A stretch of 64,000 bases of DNA from Cellulomonas sp. NTE-D12 (GTDB lineage Bacteria > Actinomycetota > Actinomycetes > Actinomycetales > Cellulomonadaceae). Below the pieces are notes generated by a model. The model was not told where the DNA came from, did not search any database, and saw only the letters and a program-made list of their open reading frames with translations. Made by a program: the position numbers and the translations under genes. Shown in pieces: positions 47,487 through 55,753 of this stretch. The number at the start of each line of letters is the position of its first letter. Position 1 is the first letter of the stretch. Where the stretch lies: positions 1,798,001 through 1,862,000 of the forward strand of contig NZ_AP026442.1 in the NCBI RefSeq assembly GCF_027923705.1, given 5' to 3'.

Positions 47487-48215
47487 CTAGAGGCTTCCGC
47501 GGGCCAGCACGGCGTCCGCCTCGATCAGCGGGCCCTGCGCCGGTGTCAGGGTGAAGGCGCCGACCCGGATGGCCGACAGCGGGACGGCGAGCGTGGCCAG
47601 CACCGCGCGCAGCACGGTGCCGAGCAGGCACTCCAGCACGGACTCGAGCGAGTCCGGGGTGACGTCGACCAGCTCGATCGCGTCCAGCGCGAAGCCGACC
47701 GCGGGCTCACCGCCCGACGAGGTGGGCACGAGGTGGCCGATGGCCGCGACGCCCAGCTCCGTGCACATCGGGTTGCGCGCCTTGCCGCGGGACTCGTCCC
47801 ACCGCTCCCGCTCGGCCTTGGCCGCCTCGCGGGCAGCGCGCTCGTCGGCGCCCTGCGCACGCTCCCCGTGCGTCGGGTCGCCCTTGCCGCCGCGACTGGT
47901 GCAGTCGACGCACAGCTGCACGGTGGTCGTCAGCGAGAACTCACCCGGGCCGAGGGTCAGCTCCGGCGGGAGCGGGTCCTCCTGCTTGTACAGGTCCAGG
48001 TGAGGCGTGGTGAAGCGGACGTGCCAGTCGATGCCGCCCGTGCCCGGGAACGGGATCGCCGCCATGGCGGTGTCGAACCGGGTGGACACGGGGGTGAACG
48101 CCGGCGACCCGTACGACAGCAGGTGCGGTCGTGCGGTGGTCAGCGCTGTGACCAGGTCGTTCAGGGCCGACTCGTGTGCGGAGACGAAGACGGCCCACCC
48201 TTCGGTGAGACTCAT
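47487..48215 (-). CDS. Unknown protein, first gene of the three-gene cluster
   Basis: A 242-residue protein with no recognised family. It opens with SLTEGWAVFVSAHESALNDL, continues beta-rich through FPGTGGIDWHVRFTTPHLDL, has LCVDC near residue 105 and a charged helical insert rich in Glu, Arg and Ala (about 115-145). The C-terminal third is hydrophobic with LLGTVLRAVLATLAVPLSAIRVG. No export signal. The ATG at 48215 follows GAAGGAGGGG. A terminator separates it from the sulfur operon upstream, so it probably has its own promoter in 48216-48291. Confidence 0.72.
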   Translation of the reverse strand: MSLTEGWAVFVSAHESALNDLVTALTTARPHLLSYGSPAFTPVSTRFDTAMAAIPFPGTGGIDWHVRFTTPHLDLYKQEDPLPPELTLGPGEFSLTTTVQLCVDCTSRGGKGDPTHGERAQGADERAAREAAKAERERWDESRGKARNPMCTELGVAAIGHLVPTSSGGEPAVGFALDAIELVDVTPDSLESVLECLLGTVLRAVLATLAVPLSAIRVGAFTLTPAQGPLIEADAVLARGSL

Positions 48216-48291
48216 GGTGCCCCTCCTTCTCGCGGTCCGGCTGGTCCGCGACACGAAGGAGGAGGGCGCTCGACACCGGCCAGATACGCCG

Positions 48292-48325
48292 CTGCCGGTG
48301 CCACCGCGGTCGGCGGCACCGGCAG
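48292..48325 (-). terminator. Terminator hairpin after the sulfur operon
   Basis: CTGCCGGTGCC and GGCACCGGCAG pair over 11 bases with a 12-base loop. Read on the minus strand, it follows the DsrE-like gene by 21 bases and separates it from the unknown cluster. Confidence 0.75.
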
Positions 48326-48346
48326 GGCGTCCCCCCGGACCAGAGC

Positions 48347-48874
48347 TCAGATGAAGAGCAGCTGCGCGCCTTCCGTCATCTCGATGAAGTCCGAGGCGCT
48401 GATGATCGCCTGCACGTCGTCGCGCAGGTCCTCCTTGTCGACGTGGAACATGTCCGCCGACATCCGGCAGGCCCACAACCGGCCGCCGGAGGCGACGATC
48501 TGGTCGAGGAACTCCGGGACCGTCGGCACGCCGATGTCGGCGATCGACTTCTTCAGCATCCGGGTGGCCAGCGCCGTCATGCCGGGCGCGGGGGCCAGCG
48601 ACTGCGGCATCCGCAGGTTGCCCACCGGCAGCCGCATCGCGGCGTTCCCGGCCGGGCTGAACGCCATGTCGTCCGCGCGCTCCGTCATGATCATGTCGAA
48701 GCCCCAGAACGTGAAGAAGAGGTCGACCTGGACGCCCTCGCCGAGCGCGGCGTTGCCGAGGATCAGCCCGGGGTACGCCATGTCGAGGTTGCCCTTGGAG
48801 CAGATGATCGCCAGCTTGCGGCCGGTGGGCTCGTCGGACCCGAAGTCCGGAGCGATGAAGGACTCCTCGGACAT
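48347..48874 (-). CDS. DsrE/DsrF/DrsH-like sulfur-carrier family protein
   Basis: A 175-residue protein of the large DsrE-like family. KLAIICSKGNLDMAYPGLIL holds the first conserved Cys and LFFTFWGFDMI follows. RLWACRMSADMF near residue 140 holds the second Cys, the likely persulfide-carrying residue in relatives. C-terminal DDVQAIISASDFIEM is typical. It probably passes or binds sulfane sulfur with the TusE-like partner. The ATG at 48874 overlaps the stop of that gene as TGATG, with GAAGGG upstream. Confidence 0.87.
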   Translation of the reverse strand: MSEESFIAPDFGSDEPTGRKLAIICSKGNLDMAYPGLILGNAALGEGVQVDLFFTFWGFDMIMTERADDMAFSPAGNAAMRLPVGNLRMPQSLAPAPGMTALATRMLKKSIADIGVPTVPEFLDQIVASGGRLWACRMSADMFHVDKEDLRDDVQAIISASDFIEMTEGAQLLFI

Positions 48875-49188
48875 CACACGCATCCCTTCGGCTTGGGCAG
48901 GCCGGCGATGTACGCCATCTTCTTGCCGGGCTTGGCGGGGAACAGGGCGAACTGCTCCTTGACGGGGATACCGCCCACGGCCTGGACGCGGCGGGTGGTG
49001 GCGGTCTCCTTCTGCTCGAGGAAGTCCTTGCGCAGGAAGCGCACCACCTCCAGGTGGCGTTCGGTGAGCTCGATGCCGATGGCCTTGGCCAGGACGGGGG
49101 CGAGCGACTCGTCCCACTCGTCGTACTCGGTGAGGAAGCCTTCCGCGTCGACGTGCACCTGACGGCCGGCGATGGTCGTGACGGGCAC
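48874..49188 (-). CDS. TusE/DsrC/DsvC-family sulfur relay protein
   Basis: A 104-residue protein matching DsrC/TusE along its length: VHVDAEGFLTEYDEWDESLAPVLAKAIGIELTERHLEVVRFLR (49030-49158), QKETATTRRVQAVGG, and the C-terminal arm AYIAGLPKPKGCV. The penultimate Cys103 of the arm is the sulfur-carrying residue of the family. The second arm cysteine found in dissimilatory DsrC, about eleven residues earlier, is absent, so it belongs to the single-Cys TusE-like class. It lies between the SQR-like and DsrE-like genes. Confidence 0.9.
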   Translation of the reverse strand: MPVTTIAGRQVHVDAEGFLTEYDEWDESLAPVLAKAIGIELTERHLEVVRFLRKDFLEQKETATTRRVQAVGGIPVKEQFALFPAKPGKKMAYIAGLPKPKGCV

Positions 49189-49260
49189 GGTGTCTCCCTT
49201 CTCTTCGGTGGTGCAGGGTGGTGGCCGGGCCCCGGTCGGGGAGATCCGGGACCCGGGGCG

Positions 49261-50487
49261 TCAGGCGGCGTGCTTGCCGAGCATCGACATCCGCGAGCTG
49301 ATGGGCAGCGGCCGGTCGGGGAGCAGGAAGTACCAGTAGAGGTAGCGGAAGCCGAGCTTCCCCCAGTGGTTCAGCCGGCTCTCCTTCAGCAGCGGGAGGC
49401 CGATGCGCGGCAGCGGGTACGTGCCCGGCAGCGGTTCCACCTCGTAGTTGAAGTCGATCAGCAGCGCCTTGCCGTCACCGCTCTCGATGAAGCAGTTCGA
49501 GTGCCCGTCGAACGACGCCGACGGCGCCCGTCCGGCGATCGCGTCCGACACGTTGGTCACCAGGACCGGCATGGAGAAGTGCGCGACCGACCCGGCCTTG
49601 GAGGTGGGGAGGTTCGCGGCGTCCCCGACGGCCCAGACGTTCGGGTGGTCGACCGCCTGGAGGGTGTGCGGGTCCACCCGGACGTGGTTGAGCTCGTCAC
49701 CGAGGCCCGCGCGGGCCACGAAGTCGGCACCCATGTTCACGGGGACCGCGACGAGCAGGTCGAAGTCGACCTCACGCTCGTCGTAGGACACGATGCGCCC
49801 GGCGTCGGCGTCGACGTGCTCCAGCAGGAAGTCCGCCTCCATCGAGATGCCCCGGTCACCGAGCATCCCCCCGAGGCGCTTGGAGCAGACCTCCTTGGTG
49901 AAGGCGCCGTCCAAAGGCGTGACGTACACCAGCTCGGTGGCGTCGCGCAGGCCGCGCGCACGCAGGAAGGCGTCCGCCAGGAAGGTGAACTCGAGCGGCG
50001 CGACGGGGCACTTGATCGGGTTGTCGGCGATGTCGACCACCAGCCGGCCGCCCTGGAAGCGGGCGAGCGCCTCCCGCAGGGCGATCGACCCATCGAGCGT
50101 GTAGAACTCGTGCACCCCGCGGGCGAGACCGGCACCGTCGAGCATCCCGGGCGTCTGGTCCGGGCGCGGCGTCGTGCCCGTGGCGATCACCAGCTGGTCG
50201 TAGGAGAGCTCGCTCCCGTCCACCAGGCGCACCTTCGCGGCCGCCGTGTCGACGGAGTCGACCTCGCCCGTCACCACGTCCACGCCGCGGGGGAGCACCG
50301 CGCGACGGGACCGGACCAGCTGCGACTCGCGGTAGGTGCCGAACGGCAGGAGCAGCTGTCCGGGCTGGTAGACGTGCCGGTCGTCGACGTCCACCACGGT
50401 GATGCGATGACCCTGGTCGAGGTGGTGCCGCAGACCCGCTGCCGCCATGGTCCCGGCGGTACCGGCACCGAGGATGAGAACGTGCAT
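49261..50487 (-). CDS. sqr: Sulfide:quinone oxidoreductase-like flavoprotein
   Basis: A 408-residue FAD protein of the SQR family. VLILGAGTAGTMAAAGLR is the FAD motif. C160 in NPIKCPVAPLE and C332 in SNCFIE correspond to the two key active-site cysteines, with C201 a third. VWAVGDAANLPTSKAG is the second FAD block. The C-terminal WGKLGFRYLYWYFLLPDRP resembles the membrane-facing region that contacts quinone. It probably oxidises sulfide to sulfane sulfur for the TusE/DsrE proteins. The ATG at 50487 follows AAGGGG. It leads an operon facing away from the CstR-like repressor. Confidence 0.9.
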   Translation of the reverse strand: MHVLILGAGTAGTMAAAGLRHHLDQGHRITVVDVDDRHVYQPGQLLLPFGTYRESQLVRSRRAVLPRGVDVVTGEVDSVDTAAAKVRLVDGSELSYDQLVIATGTTPRPDQTPGMLDGAGLARGVHEFYTLDGSIALREALARFQGGRLVVDIADNPIKCPVAPLEFTFLADAFLRARGLRDATELVYVTPLDGAFTKEVCSKRLGGMLGDRGISMEADFLLEHVDADAGRIVSYDEREVDFDLLVAVPVNMGADFVARAGLGDELNHVRVDPHTLQAVDHPNVWAVGDAANLPTSKAGSVAHFSMPVLVTNVSDAIAGRAPSASFDGHSNCFIESGDGKALLIDFNYEVEPLPGTYPLPRIGLPLLKESRLNHWGKLGFRYLYWYFLLPDRPLPISSRMSMLGKHAA

Positions 50488-50585
50488 CGGTGAGCCCCTT
50501 CTCACGGCGCGCCGTCCTCGTCGACGGCGTCCTGAAGTCGACGTTAGGCGTCGTGGCGGGGGGCGCCTGGGCCCAAGGGCCCGGT

Positions 50586-50599
50586 TACCCCTGGGGGTA
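50586..50599. promoter_or_regulatory. CsoR/CstR-type operator
   Basis: TACCCC-TG-GGGGTA is a perfect palindrome of the G-tract type bound by CsoR-family repressors. It lies in the 149-base divergent spacer, 37 bases before the repressor ATG and about 100 bases before the SQR start. A GGGCCC-AA-GGGCCC repeat is just beside it (50569-50582). Confidence 0.85.
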
Positions 50600-50636
50600 C
50601 CATCGGACCAGGCACGACGTAGGAGAGGATGGCCTC

Positions 50637-50921
50637 ATGCAGCTCGATGTCGACCAGCTGGGGACAGCGATCCACCGGCTCAAGCGCGCCCAGGGCCAGA
50701 TCGGTGCGGTCGTCCGGATGATCGAGGAGGGCCGGGACTGCGAGGACGTCGTCACGCAGCTCGCCGCCGTCAGCCGGGCCCTCGACCGGGCCGGTTTCGC
50801 CATCATCGCCACCGGGATGAAGCAGTGCCTGACCCCCGCCGCCGACGGTGCGCAGGACGAGGACGCCACGGAGCAGCTGGACGTGGCAAAGCTGGAGCGG
50901 CTCTTCCTCTCGCTCGCCTGA
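50637..50921 (+). CDS. CsoR-family repressor, CstR-like persulfide sensor
   Basis: A 94-residue all-helical CsoR/RcnR-family regulator (AIHRLKRAQGQIGAVVRMIEEG). In copper sensors the ligands are Cys, His and Cys. Here C35 and C64 are kept but the His position is G60. Loss of the His with retention of both cysteines is the pattern of CstR, which senses per- and polysulfide by linking the two cysteines. The divergent sulfur genes support this reading. The ATG at 50637 follows AGGAGAGG. A copper role is unlikely without the His. Confidence 0.88.
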   Translation: MQLDVDQLGTAIHRLKRAQGQIGAVVRMIEEGRDCEDVVTQLAAVSRALDRAGFAIIATGMKQCLTPAADGAQDEDATEQLDVAKLERLFLSLA

Positions 50922-51072
50922 CCGGACGCGCCTGAGCGGACCGGCCAGGCCCGGACCGCAGCAACCGACGCGCCAGCGGGTCTGGACTCGGCGGCGTCCC
51001 GCTGATGCCGTCGGGCCCTGGCGGGCCGCCGCGCACCCGCCTACGGTGAGCGGTGAGGGCGAGGTGAGTGGG

Positions 51073-51297
51073 ATGCATGCATCCGTCGGTGACAGCGTCG
51101 TCGTCCACGGTCGCACGGTCGGCAGCCACGACCGCAAGGGCGAGATCCTCGAGGTGCACGGCCCGGGCGGGACCGAGCCGTTCCTGGTCCGGTTCGACGA
51201 CGGGCACGAGGCGTTGATCTTCCCGGGGCCCGACCTGTCGCTCGTGCACCACGAGCACGGCCAGCCGCCGCGCGCGGATCTCGCCACCAGCTCCTGA
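51073..51297 (+). CDS. DUF1918 small protein
   Basis: A 74-residue protein with HASVGDSVVVHGRTVG, KGEILEVHGPGG, LVRFDDGHEALIFPGPDL, the full DUF1918 pattern of a small SH3-like barrel. Members are common in actinobacteria and of unknown function. A GTG nine bases earlier (51064) is an alternative start. Confidence 0.87.
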   Translation: MHASVGDSVVVHGRTVGSHDRKGEILEVHGPGGTEPFLVRFDDGHEALIFPGPDLSLVHHEHGQPPRADLATSS

Positions 51298-51310
51298 CCG
51301 GGGGACGGCG

Positions 51311-51499
51311 ATGGCAGGCAACCGCGGCGCCACTGTGAGCGGTGGCGGCGGGGCCGTCTACGGCCTCGGCATGGTCGGCGCGCTCGTGTGGTTCTGGCAG
51401 CAGGTCGACGGGTTCTGGCCGCACGTGGTGGGCATCCTCAAGGCCATCGCGTGGCCGGCGTTCCTCGTGTACCAGGCGTTCGCCGCGCTGCAGCACTGA
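51311..51499 (+). CDS. Small single- or double-span membrane protein
   Basis: A 62-residue protein with a Gly-rich start and hydrophobic stretches YGLGMVGALVWFWQQV and VVGILKAIAWPAFLVYQAFAAL. It starts at an ATG preceded by GGGGGA, 13 bases after the DUF1918 gene, and is probably co-transcribed. This pattern is frequent in actinobacterial genomes. Function unknown. Confidence 0.72.
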   Translation: MAGNRGATVSGGGGAVYGLGMVGALVWFWQQVDGFWPHVVGILKAIAWPAFLVYQAFAALQH

Positions 51500-51599
51500 G
51501 GGTCGCTGCGCTCGCCCCGCGAGGCGGGGCCGGCTCGTCCAGGGTGGTGGTCATGCCCAGCCAGCCCCGCCGCGTCGTCGAGGACCCCGCGTCATCGTT

Positions 51600-52094
51600 G
51601 TGGTGGACAGCAGGGACCGGCGTGCCGACCTCCTCGCCACCCTCGGGCTGCACCGTGCGCCCGTGATCCTGGTCCACAACGGCTCGTCGGACGGGACGCC
51701 GGACGCCGTGCGCCGCGCGCACCCGGACGTCGAGGTGGTCGAGGCCGGCCGCAACTTCGCTGCCGCGGGCCGCAACGTCGGCGTGCAGCGGGCTCGCACG
51801 CCCTTCGTCGCCTTCGCCGACGACGACTCGCGGTGGGAGCCGGGCGCGCTGCACGCGACCGCCGAGCTGTTGGGCGCCCACCCCGAGGTCGCGGTGGTGC
51901 AGGTGGACCTCCTGGTGGGCGAGGAGAACCGCCGCGACCCGTTCTGCGACGAGCTCGCCCGCTCGCCGCTGCCCCGCGACGGCGCAGCCGCGATCCCCGT
52001 CCTCGGGTTCATGGCCTGTGCGGCGATGGTGCGGCGGGAGGACTTCCTCACGTCCGGCGGCTCCACCTCGCCGAGGGTGAGCCGCCGGACGTAG
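51600..52094 (+). pseudogene. Truncated family 2 glycosyltransferase relic
   Basis: The frame encodes the first two thirds of a GT2 domain: VVDSRDRRADLLATL, VILVHNGSSDGTPDAVR, NVGVQRARTPFVAFADDDSRWEPGAL (51774-51851) and ACAAMVRREDFLTSGG. It then stops at 52092 after a frame change. The plus-one frame continues with LHLAEGEPPDVAHAAD, which fits the expected GEE-like block, before the sequence runs into the convergent SDR gene. No convincing start codon or ribosome site exists, since the upstream ATG at 51553 is in another frame. Both ends therefore look decayed. Confidence 0.72.
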
Positions 52095-52132
52095 CGCACG
52101 CGGCCGACATGGTGGCCGGAACGCGGCCTGCG

Positions 52133-53197
52133 TCAGGAGCCGCGACGGGAGGCAGCGGCGAGGACGACGGCGCCCGCCACCGCGGCAGCACCGGCCAGCA
52201 CGCCCTTGTGCAACGTCGCCCAGACCTGGGCGCTCGAGTCCTTGGAGCGGCCGTCGAAGTCACCGTGCGCTCCGTGGTCACCGGGCACCGGCTCGTACAG
52301 GTTGACGCCGAGCGGGGGCGTGGTGTCGGTGGTCGTCTGCTGCGCGTCGTAGCCCGTCCGGGCGAGGTACCGATCGAGGAGCGGGGCGATCACCCGGTTG
52401 CCGAGGATCGTGCCGACCGTCGGGTAGCCCACCCAGGTGGTGCGGCTCGGGTGCAGCGCGACGCGGGCCACCGCCTCGGCTCCGACCTCAGGTTGGTAGA
52501 TCGGCGGCACGGGCTGGGAGTGGTGGGGGAGCAGGTTCTTCAGCCAGCTGAACTGGACGGTGTTCAGCGCCGGCATGTGCACCATGCACACCGTGATGCC
52601 GCTCTTGCGGTGCAGCAGCTCGGTGATCACCGACTCCGTGAAGCCGACCATCGCGTGCTTGGCCCCGCAGTACGCGGACTGCAGCGGGATGCCGCGGAAC
52701 GCCAGGGCGCTGCCGACCTGGACGATCACGCCGCTGTCCCGCGCGCCCATGTGCCGCAGCGCCGCTCGGGTCCCGTTCACCACCCCGAGGTACGTCACTG
52801 CGGTGACGCGTTCGAAGTCGTCGGGCGCGACGTCGACGAACTGGCCGAACACGCCCGTCATCGCGTTGTTCACCCAGAGGGTGATCGGACCGAGCGTCTG
52901 CTCGACCCGCTCGGCCGCTCGGTCGACGTCCTCGTGCGCCGCGACGTCGGTGGGCACGCCGAGGGATCGCCGGCCGGCCGCTGCGACGTCGGCCACCGCT
53001 CCGGCCAGGCCGTCCTCACCCCGGGCGAGCACGGCGACGTCCCACCCCTCCGCGGCCAGCGCTCGGACGATCGCACGGCCGAGACCGGCCGAGCCGCCTG
53101 TGACGACCGCGACGCCGCGCGCCCCGGGCACCCCGTCGAGCGCCTGCAGCCGCCCCTCTCCCCGCGACTGTGGTGCGTGCTGGGTCGTTCCTTCCAT
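52133..53197 (-). CDS. Short-chain dehydrogenase/reductase with C-terminal extension
   Basis: A 354-residue SDR. The NAD(P) motif is VVTGGSAGLGRAIVRALA at about 31-48. NNAMTG follows and the catalytic set is S in VQVGSALAFRG and Y/K in SAYCGAKHA. After the SDR core there are about 100 further residues including YEPVPGDHGAHGDFDGRSKDSS and a terminal hydrophobic helix (AGAAAVAGAVVLAAASRR), which could anchor the protein to the membrane. It is the last gene of the pyruvate oxidase operon. The ATG at 53197 follows GAGGAGG. Confidence 0.9.
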   Translation of the reverse strand: MEGTTQHAPQSRGEGRLQALDGVPGARGVAVVTGGSAGLGRAIVRALAAEGWDVAVLARGEDGLAGAVADVAAAGRRSLGVPTDVAAHEDVDRAAERVEQTLGPITLWVNNAMTGVFGQFVDVAPDDFERVTAVTYLGVVNGTRAALRHMGARDSGVIVQVGSALAFRGIPLQSAYCGAKHAMVGFTESVITELLHRKSGITVCMVHMPALNTVQFSWLKNLLPHHSQPVPPIYQPEVGAEAVARVALHPSRTTWVGYPTVGTILGNRVIAPLLDRYLARTGYDAQQTTTDTTPPLGVNLYEPVPGDHGAHGDFDGRSKDSSAQVWATLHKGVLAGAAAVAGAVVLAAASRRGS

Positions 53198-53208
53198 CGT
53201 CTGCCTCC

Positions 53209-53925
53209 TCACATCGGTTCCTTGATCCCACGGCGCAGCAGCCACACGTTCGCGGGGGTGCTGGTGACGAAGCCGACGAGCATCGCCAGCTGCATCGCGG
53301 CCCAGAACTGCGCCGAGGCGACGGGCAGCCGCCCGCCGAACCATGCCGGCGCGAGCCACAGCTGCACGATCGCCATCAGGCCGTACATGCCCACCTGCCA
53401 GGCGACGATGGACAGGGTGTCCGCCTTGACGGCCTCGGCCAGGCCGCGGCCCGGAGACAGGTGGCGCATCGGCACGATCGCGGCGTACTGCAGCGCGACG
53501 CCGATGACGAACGCGAAGACGAGGTCGACCGTCCAGCGCGCGTACATCTCGTCCCGGAACAGGACGCCGGCGCCCGCGACCACGGCCGTGCCGGGGACCA
53601 GCACCACGGTCTCGCCGACGACGTCGCCGAGCGTGCAGCCGGCGCCGCAGTGGCTGGCGCCGGTGGCCACCACGACCCAGCCGGGGCGCCGCTCGGACGC
53701 GGGCCGCGGCTCGCGGCCCCAGCGCAGGTAGAACCACAGCCACACGAGGCCGCCGAACAGCATGGTCGCGGGCCAGGCCACCCGCATCACCGGCATGGCC
53801 GGCGGTCGGCGCACCACGTCCAGCAGCGTCCACAGGGCGCACGCGAGCCCGATGCCGAGCGTCGTCCACGCGACCACAGCCGTCCACGCGGGCAGGTGCG
53901 CTCCCGTGCCGGCGGCGGCCGTCAC
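53209..53925 (-). CDS. DUF4396-type membrane protein
   Basis: A 238-residue protein with six or so hydrophobic segments. The motif GASHCGAGCTLGDVVGE around residue 95 matches the HCGAGC signature of DUF4396 proteins, whose closely spaced His and two Cys suggest metal or thiol chemistry. MRHLSPGRGLAEAVKADTLS is a second conserved block. The function is unknown. The GTG at 53925 is the best guess for the start. A GTG just after the oxidase stop would add 13 residues. Genes on both sides point the same way. Confidence 0.78.
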   Translation of the reverse strand: MTAAAGTGAHLPAWTAVVAWTTLGIGLACALWTLLDVVRRPPAMPVMRVAWPATMLFGGLVWLWFYLRWGREPRPASERRPGWVVVATGASHCGAGCTLGDVVGETVVLVPGTAVVAGAGVLFRDEMYARWTVDLVFAFVIGVALQYAAIVPMRHLSPGRGLAEAVKADTLSIVAWQVGMYGLMAIVQLWLAPAWFGGRLPVASAQFWAAMQLAMLVGFVTSTPANVWLLRRGIKEPM

Positions 53926-53969
53926 GAGGGCTCGACCCGTGGTGGACCGACGAGCCGCTGCCGGCACCG

Positions 53970-55736
53970 TCAACGGCCCAGCTGCGAGAGCTTGTCCTTG
54001 AACAGCGTGGTCGCGATCGCCGCCTTGTGGGGCTGCCCGCGCAGGAAGGCGGTGGCGAACTTGCGCGCCTGCTCGTAGCTGACCTTGCCGGGCATGGGCG
54101 GCTCGTTCGGGTCCACGACGACGTCCACGAGGGACGGCCCGTCGAACGACAGCGCCTCGTCCAGCGCCCCGCGCAGGGCGCCGGGGTCCTGCACCCGGAC
54201 GCCGAACCCGCCGCACGAGCGCGCCCAGCCGGCGAAGTCCCCGGGCGGGTTGCCGAACCGCACGCCGTGCTCCGGGTAGCCGAGCACCATCTGCTCCCAG
54301 AGGATCTGGCCCAGGGAGTTGTTGTTGTTGATCACCACGGTGATCGGCAGCTGGTGCTGGGCCGCGGTGAGGAACTCGGCCATGAGCATCGCGAAGCCGC
54401 CGTCGCCGACGTACGCGATCACCTGCCGGTTCGGGTAGGCCACCTGCAGCGCGTTGGCGTAGGGCAGGCCCGGCGCCATCGTGGCGAGGTTGCCGGAGAG
54501 GAAGAACTCGCGCCCGGCGCGGATGGTCCAGTGCCGGGCGGCCCAGGTCGCGATGGTGCCCGAGTCGCAGGTGAGCACGGCGTCGTCGGACGCGAGCTCG
54601 TCGATCAGGCCGACCACGTACTGCGGGGCGATCGGGCTGCGGCCGGCGTCCTCCAGCGCGGTCATGTCGTCGCGCCACGACGCCATCGCCTTCTGGTAGC
54701 TCTCGAGGTGGTCCGTGGCCGGCCCGCCGTCCAGCAGCGGGAGCAGCGCCGCGAGCGACTCCTTGGCGTCGCCCACGATCGGGACCTCGGTGGGCAGGCG
54801 CACGCCGGCACGGGTCGGGTCGGCCTCGATCTGCACCACCCGAGCGGCGCCCGGCGAGGGCAGGTGCTTGGTGTACGGGAAGTTGGTGCCGACCATCAGG
54901 AGCGCGTCGCAGCTCTCCATCAGCTCCTCGCCGGGGCGGGTGCCGAGCAGCCCGATGCCGCCGACGGCGTAGGGGGAGTCGTCGGGGATGACCGCCTTGC
55001 CGGGCAGCGTCTTGACCACCGGCGCGCCCAGGGCGGCGGCGACCGCCAGCACCTCCTCGCGGGCTCCGCGGGCCCCGGCGCCGACGAGCATCGCCGGCTT
55101 CTGCGCGCCGTTGAGCACGGCTGCCGCCGCTCGCAGGTCCTCCTCGCGCGGCCGGCCCGGGGGAGCCAGGTAGATCGGCGACGTGGCCGGCGGGCGGGCG
55201 GGCGCGACGTGGGCGTACGGGTCCTCGTCCGCGTCGGCGATCTGCAGGTCGTTGGGCACCGTCAGGTGGGCGACGCCGCGCCGGGCCAGGGCCGTGCGGA
55301 TGGCGATGTCGACGACGCCCGGCAGCTGCGTCGGGTTGGTGACCATCAGGTTGTACTCGGTGACGTCCTCGAACAGCTTGTCGAGGTCCACCTCCTGCTG
55401 GTAGCCCGTGCCCAGCACGCTCGTCTCCTGCATGCCGGTGATCGCCAGCACGGGCGCGTGGTCGAGCTTCGCGTCGTAGAGACCGTTCAGCAGGTGGATC
55501 CCGCCCGGCCCGGACGTGGCGAGGCAGACGCCGATCCGACCGGTCGCCTTGCCGTGCGCCGCGGCCATGAACGCCGCCGCCTCCTCGTGATGGACGAGGA
55601 CGAACCGGATCTTGTCCTGCTGCCGTCGCAGGCCCTCCATGATCCCGTTGATGCCGTCCCCGGGGAGGCCGAACACGGTGTCGACCCCCCAGGCCGCCAG
55701 TCGTTCGATGAGAACCTCGGACGCGATCTTCGCCAC
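53970..55736 (-). CDS. poxB: Thiamine-diphosphate-dependent pyruvate oxidase family enzyme
   Basis: A 588-residue ThDP enzyme of the acetolactate synthase/pyruvate oxidase class. The pyrimidine domain has VFGLPGDGINGIMEGL and HHEEAAAFMAAAHGKATG with catalytic Glu. The central domain is FAD-type. The pyrophosphate motif is GDGGFAMLMAEFLTAAQH with NNNN at its end. The best fit is a PoxB-like pyruvate oxidase giving acetate and CO2 with electrons to quinone. Acetolactate synthase is less likely because no small subunit is present. The start is a GTG at 55736. The spacer upstream contains a CCCCTGGGGG-type palindrome. Confidence 0.88.
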   Translation of the reverse strand: MAKIASEVLIERLAAWGVDTVFGLPGDGINGIMEGLRRQQDKIRFVLVHHEEAAAFMAAAHGKATGRIGVCLATSGPGGIHLLNGLYDAKLDHAPVLAITGMQETSVLGTGYQQEVDLDKLFEDVTEYNLMVTNPTQLPGVVDIAIRTALARRGVAHLTVPNDLQIADADEDPYAHVAPARPPATSPIYLAPPGRPREEDLRAAAAVLNGAQKPAMLVGAGARGAREEVLAVAAALGAPVVKTLPGKAVIPDDSPYAVGGIGLLGTRPGEELMESCDALLMVGTNFPYTKHLPSPGAARVVQIEADPTRAGVRLPTEVPIVGDAKESLAALLPLLDGGPATDHLESYQKAMASWRDDMTALEDAGRSPIAPQYVVGLIDELASDDAVLTCDSGTIATWAARHWTIRAGREFFLSGNLATMAPGLPYANALQVAYPNRQVIAYVGDGGFAMLMAEFLTAAQHQLPITVVINNNNSLGQILWEQMVLGYPEHGVRFGNPPGDFAGWARSCGGFGVRVQDPGALRGALDEALSFDGPSLVDVVVDPNEPPMPGKVSYEQARKFATAFLRGQPHKAAIATTLFKDKLSQLGR

Positions 55737-55753
55737 GTTGGTGCACCGCCTCT

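Noticed and set aside
50541..50546. TAACGT on the minus strand as the -10 element of the sqr operon
   Set aside because: No acceptable -35 element lies 16-19 bases upstream, so the promoter was left unassigned.
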